NCBI GenBank assembly: GCA_010909165.1
Contig: VJWM01000068.1
Coordinates: 186,001 to 250,000 of the forward strand
Direction: 5' to 3'
DNA: 64,000 bases
Source: Anthoceros angustus
Lineage: Eukaryota; Streptophyta; Anthocerotopsida; Anthocerotales; Anthocerotaceae
Part shown: one piece after another, positions 24,093-35,188 of the stretch
How the letters are laid out: every line of letters begins with the position of its first letter
Numbering within the stretch: the first letter of the stretch is position 1
Made by a program: the position numbers and the translations under genes
The notes under the pieces: model-generated
What the model was told of the DNA's origin: nothing
The model's input: the letters and a program-made list of their open reading frames with translations, nothing else
Databases searched by the model: none

Positions 24093-27000
24093 TTTGTCGA
24101 TATCAGCGTCTTGGGCTGATTCCGTCCGTAAGGGCTATGTGCTAAAATGGTCGTCAGTACATGGTTTTTTCCCGCTAAAAATTAATAACGCATCACTATC
24201 CATTACAATGTTTTAAACTAGGTACATGTTTATTTTGTTGTGTAAGAAAATTCATCTTTGATGTAATATTATATTCCAACAATAAATCTGTTTTAATATT
24301 TTCTCCAGATGATCATTTGAAATAGAAGCCATTGTGGCATATGAACTCATGCATACACACGGTCAACACTCGGTTATATTCTCCGATGTTACCTGTGCAT
24401 ATGCCCATCACCAATGCAACGAGTACCAGATTTGCATCCATATATCATGAAATTGCTGATACTCTCCTACAGCAAAGGTTATAGGTGATGCACTCCGTGA
24501 GCACGAGTATAATAAAAACTGGTTGCCCAGAGCAAGGCTTTAAGAAAGGTTATAAGTTGTGTGCAAGGTTTTAAGAGAGGTCATAAGTTGTGCGTTAGGA
24601 TGAACATCGTCTGTTGATGGATGTCGATGCTACACAATTTGTAGACATGACAAGTGTAGTTTAGTTAAAAGACGAAATACGATTTGAACTAAACCGAATT
24701 TCTCTCTATATAATTCAGCTTCAACTAAGATGAAACGAGGATGTTTTAATATTTTTTATTAACTTGAATTTAAATCAAGGTCAACTTACATACGCTTGAG
24801 GTCCGTTTTATGAACAGCACTAACCCTTTTGCATTGGAGTTCACAGCCGCCACGTTATTCCTTTTGCATTGGAGTTCACAGCCGCCACGTTATTCCTTTT
24901 GCATTGGAGTTCACAGCCGCCACGTTATTCCTTTTGCATTGGAGTTCACAGCCGCTACGTTAATTTTGCATCGAAGTTCAATGTCACCACATTAACCCTT
25001 TCGCAATGGAGTTCACCATCATCGCTATTGTTGTTGTAGCTGCACCAAAGTGGCTACAAGAGTAGTCCATGGAGTCGATAGTGATACTGGTCGTTAAAGA
25101 AAATCAAAAGTTACTTCATAGTTCGTCATAAATATGTCCAAGAAAATTCATGCGATTCGTTTCAAGTTTCTCCAGTATCTCCAGATTTAGGTTTATCCTG
25201 TTCTCCATTGACTATTAACTTAAGCCCTTGCTTTCGAAGGAGATTAAAGATCTCCTAACTTTATCTCCAACTAAATAGCTTCTGGGATCACCGGTTCTGC
25301 TGATGCCTTCCTCCTTTACATCAGATCTGTTGCTCGAGTTGTCTTCCAGAAACGCTTCGGTGCCCTTATCCCACTGCAGCTAGGTGTAATTACTCCTTAT
25401 ATCCCACAAACAAACGGCCCCCACATGTTTCTCTTAGGTCCTCATACCAATTTGCGAAACTCTCTTCCCTATCTACTTCGCTTTTCCAATAGTTGTGGCA
25501 AAACTTGATAACCATTCTTGTGCTTTGGTCTTCCTGTTCAACATTGTTTGCTCTTTTTATCATTCTCTATTGATTTCCCTCTCCTCACTTTTCTTTTTTT
25601 TAATTGCTACCAACATATCTACGTCATTTGTCGATATCAGCGTCTTGGGCTGATTCCGTCCGTAAGGGCTATGCTAAAATGGTCGTCAGTACATGGTTTT
25701 TTCCCGCTAAAAATTAATAACGCATCACTATCCATTACAATGTTTTAAACTAGGTACATGTTTATTTTGTTGTGTAAGAAAATTCATCTTTGATGTAATA
25801 TTATATTCCAACAATAAATCTGTTTTAATATTTTCTCCAGATGATCATTTGAAATAGAAGCCATTGTGGCATATGAACTCATGCATACACACGGTCAACA
25901 CTCGGTTATATTCTCCGATGTTACCTGTGCATATGCCCATCACCAATGCAACGAGTACCAGATTTGCATCCATATATCATGAAATTGCTGATACTCTCCT
26001 ACAGCAAAGGTTATAGGTGATGCACTCCGTGAGCACGAGTATAATAAAAACTGGTTGCCCAGAGCAAGGCTTTAAGAAAGGTTATAAGTTGTGTGCAAGG
26101 TTTTAAGAGAGGTCATAAGTTGTGCGTTAGGATGAACATCGTCTGTTGATGGATGTCGATGCTACACAATTTGTAGACATGACAAGTGTAGTTTAGTTAA
26201 AAGACGAAATACGATTTGAACTAAACCGAATTTCTCTCTATATAATTCAGCTTCAACTAAGATGAAACGAGGATGTTTTAATATTTTTTATTAACTTGAA
26301 TTTAAATCAAGGTCAACTTACATACGCTTGAGGTCCGTTTTATGAACAGCACTAACCCTTTTGCATTGGAGTTCACAGCCGCCACGTTATTCCTTTTGCA
26401 TTGGAGTTCACAGCCGCCACGTTATTCCTTTTGCATTGGAGTTCACAGCCGCTACGTTAATTTTGCATCGAAGTTCAATGTCACCACATTAACCCTTTCG
26501 CAATGGAGTTCACCATCATCGCTATTGTTGTTGTAGCTGCACCAAAGTGGCTACAAGAGTAGTCCATGGAGTCGATAGTGATACGGAGTCAGGTTAAAGA
26601 AAATCAAAAGTTACTTCATAGTTCGTCATAAATATGTCCGAAGAAATTACTGTACAGTTCGTTTCAAGTTTCTCCAGTATCTCCAGATTTAGGTTTATCC
26701 TGTTCTCCATTGACTATTAACTTAAGCCCTTGCTTTCGAAGGAGATTAAAGATCTCCTAACTTTATCTCCAACTAAATAGCTTCTGGGATCACCGGTTCT
26801 GCTGATGCCTTCCTCCTTTACATCAGATCTGTTGCTCGAGTTGTCTTCCGTAAACGCGTGCCCTTATCCCACTGCAGCTAGGTGTAATTACTCCTTATAT
26901 CCCACAAACAAACGGCCCCCACATGTTTCTCTTAGGTCCTCATACCAATTTGCGAAACTCTCTTCCCTATCTACTTCGCTTTTCCAATAGTTGTGGCAAA

Positions 27001-27123
27001 ACTTGATAACCATTCTTGTGCTTTGGTCTTCCTGTTCAACATTGTTTGCTCTTTTGTCTGTTCTCTATTGATTTCCCTCTCCCTCACTTTTCTTTTTTTT
27101 TAATTGCTACCAACATATCTACG
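24093..27123. repeat. 1.5-kb AT-rich tandem duplication
   Basis: Unit 1 is 24093-25626 (1534 bp) and unit 2 is 25627 to about 27123. Both begin TTTGTCGATATCAGCG and end AACATATCTACGTC. Most of the length is identical. The difference is one fewer 35-bp internal repeat in unit 2 plus clustered small indels (near 24127/25661, 25091/26583, 25140/26640, 25350/26852, 25558/27054). No coding capacity recognised. Base composition is much more AT-rich than the genic parts. Confidence 0.92.
24826..24962. repeat. 35-bp minisatellite, four units (three in the second copy)
   Basis: Unit CCTTTTGCATTGGAGTTCAC + AGCCGCCACGTTATT (35 bp). Four copies here, three copies at about 26357-26460 in the tandem duplicate, followed in both by a degenerate unit. 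Confidence 0.92.
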
Positions 27124-28434
27124 TCGCTGTGCGATTTCTCTTGTTTGCTTAGCTATCAACTTGTGTGCTTGATTCAGCTTGTCGTCCTCTATTAATTGTT
27201 CACATGTGTATTTCCTCTTGCTGCATGCCATCGTCCACCATGATAACGACTCGTTTCCAACCAACTTTGGTCTTCGTAATAAAATGGATTATCATGCTAG
27301 TAATCCTCGCTGAAATTACTACTCCATAATATACTTTTCTATAAGTGAATTAATCCTATTAGCCTACAAGTGAATTAATCCTATTGGATTTCCTTACTAA
27401 CTCTTCTTATACTTGCATTTCTCATTGTGATACGTAGCCTTCTTCTTCTGTGACTACTCAAATAAACTAACATCTTCACCTTTCTTCTTGGGTGCTCTTG
27501 TGTTAACTAGATCAATGCTATCTGACCTATTAAAGTCTAAAATGTCTTTTAAATCATCATCTAGATCTGCAGCATCTTCACCAACCAACAGCTGTTTGAT
27601 AATCTTAGTAGTGTCTACACCTTCGTTGCTTTGTTGGTGGATGATTACCTCAATTACAAATTTCCCCGCTCTCATTATCTTAGCTTCTTCACAAATCAAA
27701 TATGCTTATTGTCTATGTGTAGATTTCACCAAGTCCGCTGACTCTAAATGGCTATGTAAAGCATTTAGACCGTATTAATGCTTATCTCTGAGACCAAGAA
27801 AGATTCTCTTGGTGCAACTATTGAATATCAGTTTTTAGGTATGTACTACTCAAATTAATGACGTTTACTCTTCCTACGATTTTGACACTTGAACTAGAAA
27901 TATCGATTTCAAGTTCAAGCTCAAAATAACTACCCTTAAAACTAGTTGGGCCTAGTTTGTTTAAACTTGATTTTTCTATATTTTTTAGACCTGCAGCAAA
28001 AAAATCATTCAATGTCTTTTCTAAGTCAATATGCTTCTTTTTATGTACCAAGTTCGTATCCTACTCGAGGCTTGATATCTTTTACTTTCTTTGTTTATAA
28101 GCTACGCTGAGTGAATGTGAACCCGAAACGAGAACAGTATTTCACATTCTCAATCATAAACCAAAAAGAGAATAGAACTTCTCACATTAGACATTGAATT
28201 TATCTATAATGAGGTTTTATATTTTTGCATCATTCTCATAGTCCAAGACAACGGATGACAAGGGATTAATTTCTAAAGGCATGCAAGAATACTCTTCCAA
28301 ATACAAATCTGGCACATGGAGGTGTACACAAGCTGGTTGTGTAAAATTAATTTGAACAACAAAGTCCAATTGCACTCGCACTTGACTTACAGGCCATCGC
28401 ACCATTAGATGGTAAATCTAGCTTTTTGTATAGA
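27124..28434. other. AT-rich intergenic, no gene recognised
   Basis: Small open frames on the - strand (27454-27699, 81 codons; 27818-28051, 77 codons) are acidic/charged but match nothing I recognise. Two adjacent short repeats containing AAGTGAATTAATCCTATT lie at about 27344-27385. Confidence 0.4.
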
Positions 28435-29548
28435 CTTAGTTTAAGATAAAGTTTTGTACTTTCGTTAACCATAAATTACGCATAAAAAATGCAAATACTT
28501 TGTATGTCTATATGGTATTAGTGTGAGATGAAGAAGATTTGTACTTGCGTTATCTTCGAACTTGTCATGGAAATAAGAGTTCAAGATTTTGGCAGCTAAA
28601 AACGTGAGTGCAAACTTCAACTCGTAGAAAAACATATGTGCAAAACTTTATTTTCTGCAAACCGCCAACGGAAAATGCGAGTGCAAAACCTTTTTTTTTT
28701 CTCTGAAAAATGCAAGTACAAAAGTTCATTTTGTGCACGCAAACTTGACCTCGCTTCTCGTCTCACCTTTCCTCTCCATTGTCAATAATATAGTTCATGC
28801 CTAAATGTCGTTCCACAAACCAATGACAAGGAGAAGATATGGTAATTATGTAGGAAAAACATTAAATACAATACCTTACGTATTCATGAACCCTAAACAG
28901 AACAAAATTTGGACATGGGAAGTTGTAGGCCAGGCATTCTATAATTACGGCACTTCTTGCGGCAACATGGTATTAAATCCTACGACTAAAGGTTTTCGTG
29001 CTCGATGTCGTACCAACTTCTGCGCTCAACACTGGATTGCTGCCAGCTTCCTTTCCTCGACTGATAAAATAGATTTACCACTTTTATCACATAGGTCGGG
29101 TAGTGCAGCCTGCTATATACACTAGATTGTGGAACGAACCTTGGGCATGTTCTATAAAGACCTATAAAGGCACATTGTTGACAATAGGGAGGAAGGGTGA
29201 GACAAAGAGGGCGAGGTCAAGTATGGAAAACAAAGTTTTGCACTCGCATTTTCCTTAGGAAGTTTGCGATGAAAAAGTTTTATACCCGCATTTCTCATGG
29301 GCGGTTTGCTAATAAGAACATTTTGCACTGACGTTTTTACACGAAAAGAAGTTTTAAACTCACTTTTTCAGCGAGGAGAAGTTTCGCCCTCTCATTTTCA
29401 TGGAAGTTTGTAGATAACCGGAATACAAATCTCCATCTTATACTAATACCATATAAATATACAAAGCATGTTTTGCATTCATGAGTTTTGTGCACAATTA
29501 GTGGCAATCAAAACTACAAAACTTTATCTAATGTTGATTCTATACAAA
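28435..29548. mobile_element. Foldback/MULE-like element with approximately 370-bp inverted arms
   Basis: The left arm begins TTTGTATAGA at 28435 and the right arm ends with its complement TCTATACAAA at 29548. Reading the right arm in reverse complement, similarity continues for about 370 bp: GATAAAGTTTTGTA, TTTGTAT...TATATGGTATTAGT, GCAAACCGCC, AAATGCGAGTGCAAAAC, CTTGACCTCGC, and a shared inner block around TATTGTCAA. The arms diverge by perhaps a fifth. The spacer (about 28800-29165) holds a 106-codon + frame (28805-29125) rich in Arg, Asn and Cys that I do not recognise; it may be captured sequence. No clear target-site duplication is visible. Long arms without a transposase suggest a non-autonomous foldback or Mutator-like element. 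Confidence 0.8.
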
Positions 29549-31422
29549 CATGTGGAGAATCACATAGCTTCTCCAACCCTTCCTCCCTAAGCTCCAAGCC
29601 TTTCCAATCCTAATCACTGATCTTAATACTTGATTATTATATTTATCTAATTTATCACAACTCTTGAAAAAAAATTAATATTAAGATCATACTCTACTGC
29701 CCATCTATATTAGTTTGCACCCACCATCCCCCAAGATAGTGCACACAAGATACTAGAATCCTCTCCCACCCAAACGTACAGGTGAAATAAGATAGGATAC
29801 TTAGAGCCGCCGTGTGCCCCACCTTGTCGGACAACTTTGAGCACCATATATGGCCATATGTTGGCCTTTATGGTCGTGGGCATGCCGGAGTAGTGGTACC
29901 TACTGACTGTGGAAAGTGAGATCTGGTGGCGGAATAGAAGTTACCTGCCCTCTCTCCACGTTATCCGTAAAATGCGCACAGTACTGTATCTGCTTGTTAG
30001 CCTTTCTCATTTCTCCCCATGCCGAGAGGGGTGTCAGGTTGATTCAGGAATGCACTTCCAAGTGGCGGGTTCAGGTGTATCCGTGAATGGCTGGTAGGCC
30101 ACAACTGCCAGCCAACAGGCTCGGATGAGAGCATTCTCAAAGCGATATGGTGTAGTTTACAGGCCCTGAAATATTCCGACGACCTGAAGAGGAAGGCGCC
30201 GGACTCTGGATGAATAAATTATCCTAGAATCAGGTCGAGAATGTGGAGCATTGCAACCATTTCCGTGGCGGATTCAATGTCTCGGGGATTACGCGATTTG
30301 TTGAACAGGCGGCCCACATGTGCGGCACGGTGGGCAAATGTCAGGCCCAGGCAAAATCAGAGGACGGACTTGACCCGACTTCCATCAACCAGAGTTCACC
30401 AGGAGTCTGGTCCCGGGGCAGCAAATCGGGCTGCCTGCCACAAGCGCTACGTAATCGGACTGGACCCGCTTTGCGAGGACCGAGCTAAAGGGTTTCCGAA
30501 AGCAAAGAAAACTTTGCGAGGAGGGGAAAGCAAAGAAAACTTTGCAAAGAGCAGCAATGCTTTTTTTCTTGGATACCTAGCGTTATACACTAAAATACAT
30601 AGCGTGAAGCAAGTGCTCTTATCCTGCGTGAAGATTAGGCTTTCCACAGTTCCAGAGTGCACGCTTTCGCATGACCCGAAAAGCTCCGCCTCGTCCTCCA
30701 CAAAAGCTGATTTTGAAAGCTCATCCACATTCGCACGCGATCCCGCAGAGGATTTGCCCCAGGACATCTTAACGGGCACGGGGGATGGGCAGCACAAATA
30801 GGTGTGTCGCACAGAACACCTGCAACTTGAAGGAGCCAAGCCAGCTCTTCAATGTCACCTACTGGACACCCCGGTTCATGGCTGCCCTTCCACCTACAAA
30901 CTGATCGCATTGATACGATTGGTGTGTGATGGCATAGAACAGCATCACATACCATCCAATGCCCTTCCCCCAAGTTTAGGTGTGCCTCACCATATGGCTG
31001 GACTCCGGAGCACATCAACAACCAGGCCTGTCTGGCAAACGCCGGAACCACTGAACAGACCACCCCTTGGAACTCGTGCTTTTCTCACAGCCATTGTGTG
31101 AAGTGAAACCTCCTACCCTGCATAACAACACGGCACTTCTGACCGGTGAGGAATAAGATCAGCACTACTTTTACCACTTGAATAGAACTGTCCACAGTCC
31201 TGGCCTGTTTCCCCAATTGTGGAGGGGCACACAAAAGAAAAACATGAGGTTACTCGGTTTAGCCAATAAGAGGTTTTCTCCGAGACCTCAAGGAGCTTGC
31301 CGTTGGCTTAACACTCCGCAGTTTTGTGTTTTTCTGCAACCATAGGGATGCACTGGCCCTTCACTACAGTTCCTGGTGGAACTGGCAGCAAGTAGTAGGC
31401 ATTGTTTCACTTTGTTTGCAGG
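29549..31422. other. Intergenic, no gene recognised
   Basis: Composition shifts back toward genic values near 29.8 kb. A 19-bp direct repeat AAAGCAAAGAAAACTTTGC occurs twice at about 30500-30546. The 186-codon frame at 30241-30801 shows no domain. Confidence 0.45.
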
Positions 31423-31497
31423 TGCATGATGCAAACTGGCAAGGCTGCATGCTTGCGATCAGGTATCAAAACAAAGCCAGTCTGCATAATCTGCATG
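31423..31497 (+). promoter_or_regulatory. Cluster of three RY core motifs upstream of the cupin gene
   Basis: TGCATG (the RY core, reverse complement CATGCA) occurs at 31423-31428, 31446-31451 and 31492-31497, about 330-405 bp before the cupin ATG. More lie in intron 1 (32112-32119 as TGCATGCA, and 32154-32159). In seed plants RY elements bind B3 factors (ABI3/FUS3/LEC2) in storage-protein promoters. The regulatory role here is inferred from motif and context only. Confidence 0.45.
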
Positions 31498-31826
31498 GAG
31501 TCTGTACATGGCTCTGTTTCAGTACACTTCACAGCAGCTTTCTTCTTGTTGCTTCTTCTTCTTCTTCTTCTTTTCAGGAACACGTGACTGGCAAGCATCT
31601 GGTGTGGCTCCAAGACGCCGGTCTCATGTGTAGGACAGCAGCTGGGAGGCCCAACGCCATGTTGAACCGGCAGTGGGGGCATGTTTGCCATATCTGTCAT
31701 GCTGTGCTCCAATACTTAAGCAGCAGGCTCCAGTCACACAGCATCTCAGTCCATCGATCTGTGTGTCAGCAGCTAGCAAGGGAGCCTGCAGTAGTATCAG
31801 ATTGGATACGACACGACTCGCTCAGC

Positions 31827-33603
31827 ATGGGTCTGAAATGGGCTCTTGCCCTGGCCTTGGCCTTGTCCTGTGTGTGCGCGGCAGTGGGCCTTAGAGCCGA
31901 GCTGCAGCTGGAAGAGCCTCGGGAGATTCTGCGGACTGATGGAGGCAGAATCGAGGCTTGGTCCAACATTCGGTCTCTGAGAGAAGCCAACGTGGCCGCT
32001 GCAAGGATCACCATCAGGCAGCGTGGCCTTGTGCTGCCCAAGTACTCCGACTCGGCGTGCATCGGATACGTTGAGGATGGTGGGTGTTGAGACATGGAGA
32101 TGACAGATGTATGCATGCACTTCTTCCTGGTTCCGAGACCGTGATTAACGTTATGCATGCCCAGAGCCATGGTCGACTGAACTCGTGTCTGTACATGTGA
32201 AGTGGTGTGAAAGCATTTGATCACCGTTGTTCTGACTTGGGACACCTGCTGCAGGTGAGGGTTATGCTGGGATTCTCACCGGCTACTCCTTGGGGGAGTC
32301 TTCGGGTGTGAGGCGTGTGAGACGTGGTGACATTGTGGCCTTCCCTCGAGGTGTTGCCTCCTGGTGGTACAACTCCGGCAACAGCGAGCTTCGCATTCTT
32401 GGCCTTGCCGAGACATCGGCTGGATATGAGGCTGGTGAACCAACGGTAGGAAACTTGCAGATGAAATGTAGGCGATCCCATGAGTGCGAGCTGCCTTGAC
32501 TTGAACTGCCTTCGCGAGCTGATCGGAGCTGCTCTGTTTGCACTTTGCACCAAGCAGGGATTTTTCTTGATCGGCGGAGGCCGGGAGGGCGGAAGCGAGC
32601 ACCAGCACGGGCACGAGAGGCGCCAGGAAGGGCAGCAGGAATTCCGTGGAATCTTGCACGGATTCAGGAGGGAATTCCTGGCGGACGCATGGGACGTGGA
32701 TGAGAGACAGGTGGACGAGCTCCTGCATAGCCAGCAGGGTGTGGGCATCGTCCAGGCTGAGCGTGATGTGAGAATCGAAGAGAGCCGCGGTAACCCACTG
32801 CAGGGCAGCCAGACCCATTTGCGTGAGCACATTGCAAACGGGGAATTCGTCTACAACATTCGGGAAGGTTCAGCTGACGTCCGCGTTCGCAATGCTGGGC
32901 TCTACAACGCCGCCAACAGGTTCAAGCTCCCGATTCTCAGGAATGTCAACTTGGGTGCATCATACGGCCGTCTCGAGCCGGTAATGCCTTCTCCCTGTGT
33001 CCGCCTTTGAATCCTGACTACAAGCTTGGCATTCTGATTCGCATGGCTTGATTGTGGGCATGGAACAATATCAGAACGCAATTCTGGCTCCTCAATGGGC
33101 TCTCAACGGCCATATCATCGTGCACATCCTGAGAGGGTCCGGCAGACTGGAAATCGCTGGCAACGACGGAGAGCGACTTGTGAGCCAGGAGATCAACGAA
33201 GGTGATGCGTACGTCGTGCCACGCTTCTACCCCCACGGCGTCCAGGCTGGAAACGAAGGATTGGAATGGATTGCCTTCCACACTACAGACCAGTAAGCTG
33301 CATGCTTGCCACAGCCCACGTTTTTGCCAGCCAAATTTCATGCTTCCACCATCGTCCAATGCTAACCCAACTCTCTTGAACTTGCTCCTGTTCAGACCTC
33401 TCGCTGAGGCCCTTGCAGGCAGGACATCCGCTTTGAGTAACCTCCCGGTCGAGGTGGCAGCTGCAGCCTTCAATGTGGATGTTGAGGAGGTGAGACAGAT
33501 CAGGGAACGCCGGGAGAGGCCAGCATTCCTCCTCCCAGGACGTCGGAGCGAGAGGCACAACTTCGACAGCTCCTTCCTGCGCCACTTCAAGAGCAGCAAG
33601 TGA
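31827..33603 (+). CDS. 11S-globulin-like bicupin storage protein
   Basis: Five exons, 31827-32079, 32255-32445, 32558-32980, 33075-33292 and 33396-33603, all GT-AG, joining to 430 residues plus TGA. The N-terminus MGLKWALALALALSCVCAA is a clear signal peptide. Cupin 1 covers about residues 30-150 (EPREILRTDGGRIEAW, YVEDGEGYAGILTGY, RRGDIVAFPRGVASWWYNSG). A His/Glu/Gln-rich linker follows, then cupin 2 (YNAANRFKLPILRNVNLGAS, NAILAPQWALNGHIIVHILR, EINEGDAYVVPRFYPHG) and PLAEALAGRTSALSNLPVEV near the C-terminus, as in legumin-type globulins. The Asn-Gly processing site and the Cys of legumins, expected before LREHI, are absent, so it probably stays a single chain. Likely deposited in vacuoles or secreted in spores or sporophyte tissue. 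A vicilin-like name is the main alternative; the LAGRTSAL block favours 11S. Confidence 0.93.
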
Positions 33604-33725
33604 AGGAACATAAATTGAGCGAGGTGGCTCCCTTTCTTCATACATGTAGCTAAACAGCAACCAGGCTCACACTGTGAAGCCTGGAGATGGAGAGGCTGTG
33701 AAGTTCACAGCCTCTCTTCTTGAGC

Positions 33726-33731
33726 AATAAA
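33726..33731 (+). terminator. Polyadenylation signal AATAAA of the cupin gene
   Basis: Canonical AATAAA 123 bp after the cupin stop codon, followed by a T-rich stretch. Just upstream (about 33660-33720) is an imperfect direct repeat around GTGAAG(CCTGGAGATGGAG)AGGCTGTGAAG. Confidence 0.6.
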
Positions 33732-33849
33732 GTTTTTAGACTGGAATCTTTTGTGCGGTGATTATATCCTTCCAAGTTGCGGCAATCGGCGTCTTTTCTT
33801 GCCTGGCTCTGGGGATGAACAGCATCCCAACCAGAAAAGTATGCAACGG

Positions 33850-34371
33850 TCCGTCCATGTATGTCCACCAGTTCTCATCACCCGGCGGTTCCCTGACCTG
33901 ATTTCTACCCACGCTGCCTGCATCCCTTTTGCCCGCTCCATCTTGGCTCCGGTGTTATATTCGACATCAAGACACATGCTGCACTTTTGACAAGCACCCA
34001 ATAGAGTGGGCCAACCTGAAGCAGTAGCCAGTACAGGCATTGTCGTTACCAGAAGCTAGTGCCTTGTCCAGTTGGCCTGCACCGCCCAGGAGATCTAGCA
34101 TGCATGTGTTGTGTTCCACTCTGGGACTCATGCCGTAGTGTGTGGTCATAGACTCCAAGTACTCTCTCCCCTCGTCCACTAGACTCGCATGACTGCTGAT
34201 ACACTGAGGAATGTGATGCCAACTGGGTGCTGGACAATCCACCTCCAGCGAGACATCCTCTTGGACGAGCTGGATTTCTTGCAAGGGCGAAGGATTGCTT
34301 ATTACCCAAAGCTTGGCTCCTCGCCTTCTTCCCGGCATGCACGTCGAGCCACACATGGTTCGCACAAGCAC
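33850..34371 (-). pseudogene. PPR (E-class) gene remnant
   Basis: Fragments typical of plant PPR proteins lie in two reading frames. At about 34040-34195: SSHASLVDEGREYLESMTTH, then YGMSPRVEHNTCMLDLLGGA and GQLDKALAS (family consensus of the type HAGLVDEGREYF..M...YGI.P..EHYACMVDLLGRAG). Further on, shifted in frame, GWPTLLGACQKCSMCLDVEY and AAWVEIRSGNR resemble the E-motif region (WRTLLGACR..., W.EV..). There is no intact start, no array of complete repeats, and frames change. PPR proteins act in organelle RNA processing; this copy is dead. Confidence 0.75.
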
Positions 34372-35188
34372 GCTAAACGTACGGATGCGAAAAATGTTAC
34401 CACCTGGAACAGAAGACTGAATTCACAGAAGCTGCCACTGTCGATGAATGCAAGGTCCGAACTGAGACCCAAATGAGCAACTGCTAATCCATTTCCTTGT
34501 CAGCGTGCATGATAGGCAGGAGTGTAACCAGCAAAGGCGTTGTCCTAACTAGAGTCGACTCAAGTTTACATACAGCACAGGGGGCCTAGATTGGGCACCC
34601 CAGCTGTTTCAGTCACAAAATTTTTAAATGGGTGTACATGTCCTTCAACTTGTTTGCTCCTCGCATCTCACAAGGGGAACCTAAGATACCTGTCTGTGTG
34701 AAACCACCTATCTGAAGTTTCACAGTATTTGCATCCTTGTGGACATCTCGCTTTGTTCCCTGTATAGGTTGCTTCGATGGATATGTTAGCAGTCGGACAT
34801 CCATGAGTTATGGAGCTGCTGTCGGGGGGTGAGGTTTAGGGCAGACGCCATAAACCTTCCCACACAAATGAGATGACCGCCGCTGATATGACTCACCGTG
34901 TTTCATAGTTGACCTATTTCAGCTTTGCCTGACTCTTGGAATGATTCTCATCCCCAACCTCGCCATCCATGTCTGTCCACCAGGTCTGACCCGGCTTTTT
35001 CCATGCCCAGATGCTAGCCGTGTTCGCTTCCCTAGGACTCAACCTCCAGATCAGTGCAGTTCCTGCACCATTGGATGTGGCTTTGTAGCAAAAGTACAAC
35101 GAACTCAGGGTCCACGATGAAACTTCTTGGTTATTCCCCACCATTAGTTCTCCTAGTTCATCAAGCGACGCAGGAACCTGGGAGACTA
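34372..35188. other. Intergenic, no gene recognised
   Basis: Lies between the PPR remnant and the 3' end of the transporter gene. A 76-codon - frame (34914-35144) has no recognisable domain. Confidence 0.5.

Noticed and set aside
27454-27699. 81-codon charged minus-strand frame
   Set aside because: Short, isolated in AT-rich DNA, no recognisable family.
30241-30801. 186-codon + strand frame
   Set aside because: No domain; overlaps an equally open antisense frame; probably chance.
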